A stretch of DNA of 5,750 nucleotides from JBHHXG01 sp046756985. GTDB lineage: Bacteria; Pseudomonadota; Zetaproteobacteria; Mariprofundales; Mariprofundaceae. Shown one piece after another: positions 1 through 5,669 of this stretch. The notes below the pieces were generated by a model, which was not told the origin of the DNA, searched no databases, and saw only the letters and a program-made list of their open reading frames with translations. Within the stretch, counting starts at the first letter, position 1. Every line of letters begins with the position of its first letter. The stretch spans positions 1 through 5,750 of the forward strand of contig JBHHXG010000087.1 of the NCBI GenBank assembly GCA_046756985.1, read 5' to 3'. The position numbers and the translations under genes were made by a program.

Positions 1-645
1 CCCCACCCAGTTACACAGCACATAGCCCTGTTCAGTCAGGTAACGGTGCAACTCAGATTCCAATACATCATCAAGGGCATCGGCATGCAATTCGACCATG
101 ATGAGCTTGGGATGGTGTTTGGCGAGGTTGAAGCCACGTAGTACAGCCAGGTCCATGCCTTCCACATCAATGGTTAAAAGATCAATCGGGGCATCCTTCC
201 AAGGCGTTTCGGCAAGAATGGACTCGAGAGTCCGGACCGGGACAGTCTGTTTCTCCTGAAGTGGTTCCGTTGTCGCAGCAGCCAGATCGGGGTCAATCGT
301 AGTGCCGAGGCCATATTTGCCAAACCGGTAGACGGTCGCAGTGCCTTCCTGATTGCCGACAGCCGCAAGTACATTGGTGTCATGCGGCCGGGCCATGTGA
401 AAAGCCTGGATCTTGAGCGGATCAACATCCACATTCACGCCGCGCCAACCGCGTTTATACAACCAGTAGGTGTTGGAGAATTTGCGGGGATGATAGCAGC
501 CCACATCGATAAAGACTCCAGGAGGGTGATCGTAAAACCAGTCGCGTAATACGACATCTTCACCATACTGGGAAAAGTGTCTGCGGGAAGCAGCCGTGAT
601 AAAGGTTTTGCGCAGCAGATATAGCCATCTCAGCAATTGTCTCAT
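1..645 (-). CDS. FkbM-family SAM-dependent methyltransferase, C-terminus cut by window edge
   Basis: The frame is open from an ATG at 645 to the window edge, giving 215 residues with no stop; the family is commonly about 230-280 residues, so only the C-terminal tail is probably missing. The visible layout is that of the FkbM methyltransferase domain (Methyltransf_21): FSQYGEDVVL at about 24-33, the SAM-binding glycine motif FIDVGCYHP at 45-53, acidic residues in NVDVDP at 71-76, and the late motif TIDVEGMD at 158-165 followed by LRGF. FkbM proteins are O-methyltransferases, many acting on sugars or other small metabolites, and are cytosolic. ATG at 645 is the only start between the frame's upstream stop (682-684) and the SAM motif, but it has no strong ribosome-binding site. 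It lies 36 nt after the DUF3108 gene and probably ends the visible operon. The substrate is unknown; a sugar of LPS or another surface glycan is an inference from context. Confidence 0.88.
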   Translation of the reverse strand, partial: MRQLLRWLYLLRKTFITAASRRHFSQYGEDVVLRDWFYDHPPGVFIDVGCYHPRKFSNTYWLYKRGWRGVNVDVDPLKIQAFHMARPHDTNVLAAVGNQEGTATVYRFGKYGLGTTIDPDLAAATTEPLQEKQTVPVRTLESILAETPWKDAPIDLLTIDVEGMDLAVLRGFNLAKHHPKLIMVELHADALDDVLESELHRYLTEQGYVLCNWVG

Positions 646-646
646 G

Positions 647-673
647 CTGCACCCGTGCCAACCCGCCGGGCAG
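647..673 (-). promoter_or_regulatory. Possible hairpin just upstream of the FkbM start codon
   Basis: In the minus-strand transcript, CTGCCCG (673-667) can pair with CGG (655-653) and GCAG (650-647), leaving a 2-nt bulge and an 11-nt loop. The 3' arm ends one base before the ATG at 645 and contains the only purine-rich stretch that could serve as ribosome-binding site. It could lower FkbM translation unless the upstream ribosome opens it. No U-tract follows, so it is not a typical terminator. It may be a chance feature of GC-rich sequence. Confidence 0.25.
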
Positions 674-681
674 GTGGATAA

Positions 682-1467
682 TTACGGTCGCGCTGCATTG
701 GCATGATATTGCTGCAACCGGGCAATAATCCGACCGAATTTTATTTTTGCCGTCATTTTCAATGGAATATGGCGCTCGTCATCGGTCAACCACAGTTTGA
801 CCTTGCCCTTGCTGGAAAAGATGCCTTCGGTCATGAGCTTGGGTTCGATGACAAGGCAGTCAACAAAATCGCCCCACGGTGCGCGCAGCTGCTCTTTCCC
901 CAGCACATTGACATGGATTTCATAGGTTTTTCGTGAATCAAAAATCGGCACTTTCACTGTTTGACCCTTCACCAGCGTTATGTTGCGGACAGTGAGAAAG
1001 GCGTCCAGCACATTCAGATGACCGGCCGGCACATCATAGACATCTGTGTGATCATGCTGGGTATAAGTCACCTGGTTCTTGCGCCACAGAAAGCGCGCCT
1101 GTTTTTTTGCATGGTATTTATTCTCATGCTGTTCGATATCAAACACAGTACTTTGCATCTTGCCCTGCCGACAAAGGCCCTCGGAAACAATTGTATCGCG
1201 AACCTTTTTGAACATATCGAAAAACTTGTTGGTTCGGGCGAAGGTATGTATCTGGTAACCGCCTTCCGCTTTGGCGCGGATGTTCATTGTGGCGCTGCCT
1301 GCATTGATGAACTCCCAGCCAACTGCAAAGTTCAGTTGTTCGCCGATGTAGGGAACACAAGCCTGCCTGGCCGGGCCTGCAATAGCATTGCAGGGGATCA
1401 GGCACAGAACCACGACAAATGATACAATCAGCGCCAATGCGAACCGTGCTGATACAGGGCGGGTCAC
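682..1467 (-). CDS. DUF3108 domain-containing exported protein
   Basis: From GTG at 1467 this encodes 261 residues. Residues 1-8 are basic, about 9-30 are hydrophobic, and NAIAG near 27-31 offers a signal peptidase I site, so the mature protein is probably periplasmic or outer-membrane associated. The mature part starts a DUF3108-like domain at GEQLNFAVGWEFINAGSAT (42-60) and ends with a family-typical block, KGKVKLWLTDDERHIPLKM (220-238), then KIKFGRIIARL. The molecular function of DUF3108 is not established. The start is ambiguous: GTG codons occur at 1482, 1479 and 1467. I prefer 1467 because its GTGA overlaps the TGA of the upstream ICMT-like gene by 4 nt, a purine run (GGGGAAG) precedes it, and it gives a clean signal peptide. 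The 1482 start would add five residues. Cysteines at 22 and 26 lie in the signal peptide but do not form a canonical lipobox. Stop is TAA at 682-684. Confidence 0.9.
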   Translation of the reverse strand: MTRPVSARFALALIVSFVVVLCLIPCNAIAGPARQACVPYIGEQLNFAVGWEFINAGSATMNIRAKAEGGYQIHTFARTNKFFDMFKKVRDTIVSEGLCRQGKMQSTVFDIEQHENKYHAKKQARFLWRKNQVTYTQHDHTDVYDVPAGHLNVLDAFLTVRNITLVKGQTVKVPIFDSRKTYEIHVNVLGKEQLRAPWGDFVDCLVIEPKLMTEGIFSSKGKVKLWLTDDERHIPLKMTAKIKFGRIIARLQQYHANAARP

Positions 1468-2042
1468 CAGCTTCCCCACCACAGGCCCAACACAATGAAC
1501 AGGGCAATGCCGCCAGCAAGACCGGCGATGTTGTTCATCTCCCGGTGTTGACGTACCAGGCTCCAGTCAAAGCTGCCGCCCAGGGCATGCCTGCTCCACT
1601 GTGGAATAAAACGTGGCACCTGAGTGGCATATTGACGGTAATCATCGCCAAAGGAGCCGGTCAGCATGGTTTCCTCCCGCTGCATGGTCGGCATAAAGAT
1701 CAGCAGGAAAACAGCGATACCGGCCGGCAGCAGCCAGACATTGTGGCCTGCGACTAAAAAGCCCAGCGTGATCAGGAAATGCCCGACATAAAGTGGATGT
1801 CGGCACAGTGCATAGGGTCCGGTCTGGGTGACTTCACGCATCTTGTGGATATGTCCGGATGCCCAGATGCGTACAGCCTCGCCGAGAAGAATAAAAGGCA
1901 GGCCATAGAGCATGCTGTCAGCCGTCGGGCGTATGAAATAGAGCGCGGGAATTGCGCATGTGATGCTGAGCGTGATGCGATGCTCCAGCACCAGCTTGCG
2001 CCAGCCGGAAACGGTTATTTCGGTGTTATCCACCGGCTTCAT
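1464..2042 (-). CDS. ICMT/PEMT-like integral membrane methyltransferase
   Basis: This is a 192-residue membrane protein with about five hydrophobic segments (roughly 23-40, 45-62, 85-100, 103-120 and 171-189). It carries the hallmarks of the isoprenylcysteine carboxyl methyltransferase / phospholipid methyltransferase superfamily: RIWASGHIHK (58-67), then GPYALCRHPLYVG (75-87), which is the G-P-Y-x3-RHPxYxG SAM-binding signature, and REE (122-124) followed by GDDYRQY (132-138). Eukaryotic relatives methylate prenylated cysteine or phospholipid head groups; bacteria lack prenylated CaaX proteins, so the substrate here is unknown. The ATG at 2042 is chosen over an in-frame extension to 2123 because a perfect GGAGG sits 6 nt upstream and the extension only shadows waaC. 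The gene overlaps the end of waaC by 17 nt, and its TGA overlaps the likely DUF3108 start, so it is probably translationally coupled to both. Confidence 0.88.
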   Translation of the reverse strand: MKPVDNTEITVSGWRKLVLEHRITLSITCAIPALYFIRPTADSMLYGLPFILLGEAVRIWASGHIHKMREVTQTGPYALCRHPLYVGHFLITLGFLVAGHNVWLLPAGIAVFLLIFMPTMQREETMLTGSFGDDYRQYATQVPRFIPQWSRHALGGSFDWSLVRQHREMNNIAGLAGGIALFIVLGLWWGSW

Positions 2043-3051
2043 ACAAGGCCTCCAGAATGGCAGAGGCCTGAATCTTCTCCATACAGATGAAATGGTTGCA
2101 GCTTCGTTTGAAGCAGGGACCACAGGCCGGGTTGGATTCGATATGCCAGTGTTTTTCTCCTATCGGGCCGGATCGCCAGGATGCGGAAGGCCCCCAGAAG
2201 GTAATGGTGGGCGCATTCAGCGCCGCCGCCAGATGCAGTATACCGGTATCGGCGCCGATCACTGCCCGTGCATCCGCCAGCAGACCGCACAATGCTGACA
2301 TGTTCAGGCGTTCGGGCAAGACTATTGCAGCGCTGTTCTCTGCAAGGTGTTTTGCCATTTCATGTTCCGCTGTATTTCCCCATGTATAAACTGGTGACCA
2401 TGACTTCGACGTGATGCCATCGGCAACGCCCTGCCAAATTTCGGCGGGGAGCTGTTTGGTCTGCCAGCCACCGCCAATATGCAGGATCACATATGAGTCG
2501 GGTGACAGAGTCTGTTGCTGTTGAATCTGCCGGCCTGCTTCACGCATAGAGTCTGTCACCGGAATGTGCGGAGATATATAAGGGATGGGGTCATCAGGTT
2601 GCTGCATGATGTCAGACGTAAACGGCGCAGCAGCAATACGCCGGCACTGCTGCACGATATGTCGTTCTTGCGGGTGAAAGCGGGCCGTTCTGGTTAACAG
2701 GATACTGGCTTTCTCGCGTGCATGCTGCGCATCAAATCCAAAAACCGGTGAGGCGATCAAGCGGGCAAGCAGGCTGGATTTGATCAGACCCTGAAGGTCA
2801 ATCACTATATCAAAGCGCTGCTTACGCAGTGAACAGACAGTATTCCAGGCCGCGCGTAACGGATTCGGGCCTTTCAGGGCAATGCTGTGCACGCGGACCT
2901 GCTCGGGAAATACCTCGGTGACAAAGGCATAGCGGCTATCAACCAGCCAGTGGACCTCGGTCACTTCAGGGTGAGACAAAAGATCGTCCAATGCCGGCAT
3001 GGCATGAATGATGTCGCCGAATGCAGAAAGCTTGACGACAAGCAGCTTCAT
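2026..3051 (-). CDS. waaC: LPS heptosyltransferase I (ADP-heptose:Kdo, GT9 family)
   Basis: The 341-residue product transfers the first L-glycero-D-manno-heptose from ADP-heptose to Kdo of Kdo2-lipid A at the cytoplasmic face of the inner membrane. It is a GT-B-fold family 9 glycosyltransferase. The N-terminal VKLSAFGDIIHAMPAL places an aspartate at position 13, matching the catalytic Asp of characterised WaaC. DLQGLIKSSLLARL at 85-98 is typical of type I rather than type II enzymes. In the C-terminal half, HIGGGWQTKQLP (191-202) and GADTGILHLAAAL (266-278) form the ADP-heptose site. A Cys cluster (310, 313, 318, 323) lies near the end. The ATG at 3051 has AGGCGG 5 nt upstream. waaC lies 49 nt after waaF and overlaps the ICMT-like gene by 17 nt. 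Assignment to GT9 is secure; WaaC versus WaaF rests on the N-terminal motifs and the paired neighbour. Confidence 0.95.
   Translation of the reverse strand: MKLLVVKLSAFGDIIHAMPALDDLLSHPEVTEVHWLVDSRYAFVTEVFPEQVRVHSIALKGPNPLRAAWNTVCSLRKQRFDIVIDLQGLIKSSLLARLIASPVFGFDAQHAREKASILLTRTARFHPQERHIVQQCRRIAAAPFTSDIMQQPDDPIPYISPHIPVTDSMREAGRQIQQQQTLSPDSYVILHIGGGWQTKQLPAEIWQGVADGITSKSWSPVYTWGNTAEHEMAKHLAENSAAIVLPERLNMSALCGLLADARAVIGADTGILHLAAALNAPTITFWGPSASWRSGPIGEKHWHIESNPACGPCFKRSCNHFICMEKIQASAILEALYEAGG
2049..2053 (-). promoter_or_regulatory. Ribosome-binding site of the ICMT-like gene
   Basis: A GGAGG on the minus strand lies inside the last codons of waaC, 6 nt before the ATG at 2042. It is the best Shine-Dalgarno match I found in the window and fixes the start of the membrane methyltransferase, ruling out the longer in-frame extension. 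Confidence 0.8.
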
Positions 3052-3080
3052 CCATGCCGCCTGTGGAGATTACTCTTCAT
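3048..3080 (-). CDS. Possible 10-codon leader/minicistron coupled to waaC
   Basis: In the 49-nt gap between waaF and waaC there is a short frame, ATG at 3080 to TGA at 3050-3048, encoding MKSNLHRRHG. Its stop overlaps the waaC start as ATGA, the classic 4-nt arrangement for termination-reinitiation. A GGAAG (3090-3086) lies 5 nt before its ATG, so it could be initiated on its own. If real, it would keep ribosomes on the transcript across the gap and couple waaC translation to upstream flow. The peptide resembles nothing I recognise, and a frame this short can arise by chance. Confidence 0.25.
   Translation of the reverse strand: MKSNLHRRHG
3057..3062 (-). promoter_or_regulatory. Probable ribosome-binding site of waaC
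   Basis: AGGCGG on the minus strand lies 5 nt upstream of the waaC ATG at 3051. It is a moderate Shine-Dalgarno match and agrees with the N-terminus expected for heptosyltransferase I, whose glycosyltransferase fold begins at the first residues. Confidence 0.5.
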
Positions 3081-3100
3081 GGAATCTTCCGGCTGGGTTC

Positions 3101-4078
3101 TCATGCAAGCATTTCCAGGCAGGCGTCACGCACCATTTCCGGCAGGATGTTGCCCATGCAAGGATGTCCGGGAACGCTGCATTCACGCTGCAGGCACGGG
3201 CTGCATGGCGCCGGTTCATACAAAATACGGGTCCGCGGTCCGGAAGGAGAGGTGCGCTCCGGGTCAGTGGCGCCAAAAATAGCAACAACGGGGCGATCCA
3301 GGCCTGCAGCAATATGCATCAGTCCCGAATCATTGGTGAGCAGCAAGCGGCAGGCCGACATGATTTGCAATGCCTGCTGCAATGTGGTTTCACCGGCAGC
3401 ATTCCATGATGCGCCGATCAGCTTGTCCAGACACTGGGCACCAATTTGATGTTCAGCCGAGGTCCCCAGGATAACGGGCTGCCATCCTGATTCGGTAAGC
3501 CATTTAAGGATGTGGGCATAGGCCTCAGCCGGATAACGCTTTGCCCCGCCGAACTGGGCACCCGGAGCCACGCAGATGGTGTGATTCGGTTCAAGGCCAT
3601 GCTCCTCAAGCAGAAACCGGCCCGCTTCGACGCCACCGGCAGGCGCATGCAGGCGTACTTCGCGTTCAGGGATCGGGATGCCCATTTGTTCAGGTAAATC
3701 CAGATAATAATTGCGATGATGTTCGCTCCTGAGGCTGATGCGTGGGCGGGGCGCATCGGTGAGTAAAAGCCGCCGCCACTGGCCACGAAAGCCAATGCGC
3801 CTTTTAATTCCCGCATCTCTTGCCTGCCATGCCGAACGAAAACTGTTCGGAAACAGGAATGCAATGTCAGCATGCTGTGGCGTATCCGGACGAAAACTGG
3901 CGCCTGGCAGGGCAAGATAGGGTAGCAGTTCTTTTAACCATGCTCGACCAAAAATACTGACCTGTTTCGCGTTGAAATATTTAACAGCCGCAGCCATAGC
4001 CGGCTGTGCCATCACCGCATCGCCAATCCAGTTGGGTGGGAAAAGAACGAGATGTCCAATATCACGCGATACGGGCAT
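3101..4078 (-). CDS. waaF: LPS heptosyltransferase II (GT9 family)
   Basis: The 325-residue product adds the second heptose to the Hep-Kdo2-lipid A acceptor, following WaaC in inner-core synthesis, in the cytoplasm at the inner membrane. FPPNWIGDAVMAQPA (13-27) is the type II N-terminal signature (W-I/V-G-D-x-V-M-A-Q) with the presumed catalytic Asp at 20. The C-terminal nucleotide-sugar domain shows APGAQFGGAKRYP (171-183), LGTSAEH (204-210), TNDSGLMHIAAGL (248-260) and VAIFGATDPERTSP (265-278). Cysteines at 292, 295, 300 and 307 end in a CM motif, as in many GT9 relatives. Length is normal, slightly short. The ATG at 4078 follows the upstream methyltransferase stop by 6 nt and lacks a clear Shine-Dalgarno, suggesting translation by coupling. 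No better start exists before the first beta strand. waaC follows 49 nt downstream. Confidence 0.95.
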   Translation of the reverse strand: MPVSRDIGHLVLFPPNWIGDAVMAQPAMAAAVKYFNAKQVSIFGRAWLKELLPYLALPGASFRPDTPQHADIAFLFPNSFRSAWQARDAGIKRRIGFRGQWRRLLLTDAPRPRISLRSEHHRNYYLDLPEQMGIPIPEREVRLHAPAGGVEAGRFLLEEHGLEPNHTICVAPGAQFGGAKRYPAEAYAHILKWLTESGWQPVILGTSAEHQIGAQCLDKLIGASWNAAGETTLQQALQIMSACRLLLTNDSGLMHIAAGLDRPVVAIFGATDPERTSPSGPRTRILYEPAPCSPCLQRECSVPGHPCMGNILPEMVRDACLEMLA

Positions 4079-4084
4079 GACAGA

Positions 4085-4765
4085 TCAGTGTTGGCTGCAG
4101 GGTTTGCAAATAAAGACCCAGTCTTCACATGTGGTGAATGGGAACAGACCGCTTCCGGTTTCCGTACGGGACTCTTCGATGATATCAAAGTGACGGGCCA
4201 GTGTTTTTGTAATGCCATGATATGAATAACAATACAGGCGGGATGTATCATTCATTGCAGGAGAAAAACGCTCCAGCAGATAATGCAGTCGTGCGGCGAG
4301 AGGAGAGAAGGTCTGCAGGCTCAGCATGAAAGTCCCATCCGGTTTGAGCAACCGCTCCACTTCATTCAGGACCAGTTCAGGGTTCATCACATGGTTGAGC
4401 GTATTCACACACAGGATAAAGTCATAGCAATGATCCGGTTTGGGAATGTTTTCCGCCATGACCGGCAGGAATTCCCCTTCCGGCAATTCTCCCGGATAGG
4501 CGCGGCGGAAGTCTTCAAGTAGTGGATCAACAAAGGTTTTCTCGCCCTGCTCGATAAAGCGGCTGATGCATGTCGGGCCACAACCGATTTCTAGAATAGA
4601 TGCATCTTTCGGCAAGGACGCTGCATGGCGCTGCATGATTGGAAGATAGCAGCTTTGTGCATGTGAAAGTTCGTCTTCGAGCACATCCTGTCCGTGCCAG
4701 TGCTGCTGTTCACACTTTTGTGATTCAGCCCACCGGCTCTGGGTGATGGGGCTATGGCGTGCCAT
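4085..4765 (-). CDS. Class I SAM-dependent methyltransferase (Methyltransf_11 type)
   Basis: This is a 226-residue soluble protein with a Rossmann methyltransferase core. Motif I ILEIGCGPT (57-65) binds SAM; the acidic end of strand 2 is probably D80 in TFVDP; then YDFILCVNTLNHVMNPELVLNEVERLLKP (114-142), the post-motif IV/V region of the UbiE/Methyltransf_11 group. A long N-terminal stretch (1-50) rich in Q, H and W precedes the core. The start at ATG 4765 is favoured over a longer frame reaching 4903 because GAGG lies 6 nt upstream and the extra 46 residues only shadow lpxL. The gene overlaps lpxL by 14 nt and ends 6 nt before waaF, so it is embedded in the lipid A/core operon. The substrate cannot be read from the sequence; a role in LPS or glycolipid modification is inferred only from location. 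Confidence 0.87.
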   Translation of the reverse strand: MARHSPITQSRWAESQKCEQQHWHGQDVLEDELSHAQSCYLPIMQRHAASLPKDASILEIGCGPTCISRFIEQGEKTFVDPLLEDFRRAYPGELPEGEFLPVMAENIPKPDHCYDFILCVNTLNHVMNPELVLNEVERLLKPDGTFMLSLQTFSPLAARLHYLLERFSPAMNDTSRLYCYSYHGITKTLARHFDIIEESRTETGSGLFPFTTCEDWVFICKPCSQH

Positions 4766-5657
4766 AAACAACCTCGGTGATTTCCGGGACCTGTTCAAGG
4801 ATGCGCCAGCGTCGGTGTGTCCACAGCCACAGCTCAGGACGCTCGTGGATGGCGGCTTCCAGCGGCCTGTTGATGTGGCGCATGGCTTCAATGGCATCCG
4901 CATTTTTATCTCCGCTGAGCGGCGGCATGTCGATTGGGTGGAGCCGCATTCGGAAGCGGAAATCCCTGCCCAGCCGTTGAAAGGTCAAGCTGAAAACAGG
5001 CGTGCCCTTCAATGCAAACGTGGCAGGCAACGTCGTGGTGTTGGCCATATGGCCCAGAAACGGGATTGGTATGCCATTTGACAGGTGCTGATCCAGCAGA
5101 ATGTACACACTGTTGCCCTTCTTCAATTCCCTGGGTAGCCAGCGTAAGCCCTCCTGGCGCGGGCGCATGGATGCGCCAAAACGCTCACGGCATTGTTTTA
5201 CAAAATGCTCAAGGGATGGTTGTTTAATTGACCGGTAAATGCAGTTCGGGTCGGATACAAGCGTGGAGTACATCACGCCGCACATCTCCCAGTTGCTATA
5301 ATGATAGGCGGCGATGAACGCGCCCTTGCCTTGCGCCAGGGTAGCGTGAAATTCGTCTTCTCCCTCCACCTGTATGCGCGATTTCAAAAAGGCTCTGGAG
5401 CGCAGAAATACATGCGGCATTTCAAATATGGTTCGCCCCATTTCAGCAAAGGATTCGCGTGCGATATGCTGGCGCCAGCTTCTGTCACGGCCCGGGTAAA
5501 TACGCGCCAGGTTTCTGTGGGCCACATCCCGGTGGCGCCTGTCCAGATAATATCCTGCCCGCCCGAGTCCGGCTCCGATGGCGCCGGCCAGCCGCACAGG
5601 CAGCCAGCGTATCAGCTGAAAAAGAACTCTTACGGCGACTGCCGACAGGATATCCAC
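4752..5657 (-). CDS. lpxL: Lipid A biosynthesis late acyltransferase (LpxL/HtrB family)
   Basis: The 301-residue product matches the LpxL/LpxM/MsbB superfamily (LABLAT-like), which transfers a secondary fatty acyl chain, usually from acyl-ACP, to Kdo2-lipid IVA at the inner membrane. The N-terminus (about 5-35) is hydrophobic and amphipathic, serving as membrane anchor, followed by RRHRDVAHRNL (40-50). The catalytic HX4D/E motif is HYSNWE, His119 and Glu124. LLDQHLSNGIPIPFLG (187-202) and RPELWLWTHRRWR (273-285) are family signatures. GTG at 5657 is the only usable start: an in-frame stop lies two codons upstream (5661-5663) and the protein aligns with the family from its first residues. No Shine-Dalgarno is visible, so coupling to the Trm112-like gene 12 nt upstream is likely. 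Chain length and acylation site cannot be told; LpxL rather than LpxM is assumed from its place beside waaC/waaF. Confidence 0.93.
   Translation of the reverse strand: MDILSAVAVRVLFQLIRWLPVRLAGAIGAGLGRAGYYLDRRHRDVAHRNLARIYPGRDRSWRQHIARESFAEMGRTIFEMPHVFLRSRAFLKSRIQVEGEDEFHATLAQGKGAFIAAYHYSNWEMCGVMYSTLVSDPNCIYRSIKQPSLEHFVKQCRERFGASMRPRQEGLRWLPRELKKGNSVYILLDQHLSNGIPIPFLGHMANTTTLPATFALKGTPVFSLTFQRLGRDFRFRMRLHPIDMPPLSGDKNADAIEAMRHINRPLEAAIHERPELWLWTHRRWRILEQVPEITEVVYGTP
4772..4775 (-). promoter_or_regulatory. Ribosome-binding site of the class I methyltransferase
   Basis: GAGG on the minus strand lies within the 3' end of lpxL, 6 nt before the ATG at 4765. It decides the methyltransferase start and implies that translation begins inside the upstream gene. 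Confidence 0.65.
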
Positions 5658-5669
5658 GAGTTATAAAGA

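Noticed and set aside
646..684. Read-through fusion of DUF3108 and FkbM proteins
   Set aside because: The two genes share a frame with only the single TAA at 682-684 between them, but an exported protein fused to a cytosolic methyltransferase makes little sense and a normal ATG is present at 645.
1389..1410. DUF3108 protein as a lipoprotein (Cys at residues 22 and 26 of the signal region)
   Set aside because: Neither Cys sits in a canonical lipobox; the LIPC sequence has proline before the Cys, and a signal peptidase I site follows.
961..1422. Plus-strand open frame of 153 codons opposite the DUF3108 gene
   Set aside because: It lies wholly antisense to a well-supported gene, has no recognisable domain and no ribosome-binding context; other plus-strand frames across the window are similar shadows.
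2043..2123. N-terminal extension of the ICMT-like protein by 27 residues
   Set aside because: It shadows the end of waaC, and a perfect GGAGG precedes the ATG at 2042.
3052..3100. Transcription terminator or promoter in the waaF-waaC gap
   Set aside because: No strong stem followed by a U-tract and no -35/-10 pair; only 49 nt separate the genes.
4766..4903. N-terminal extension of the class I methyltransferase by 46 residues
   Set aside because: The extension reads lpxL sequence out of frame, is compositionally odd, and a GAGG ribosome-binding site points to ATG 4765.
5660..5665. TATAAC as a promoter -10 for lpxL
   Set aside because: There is no convincing -35 at the right spacing and the transcript would begin at or inside the start codon.
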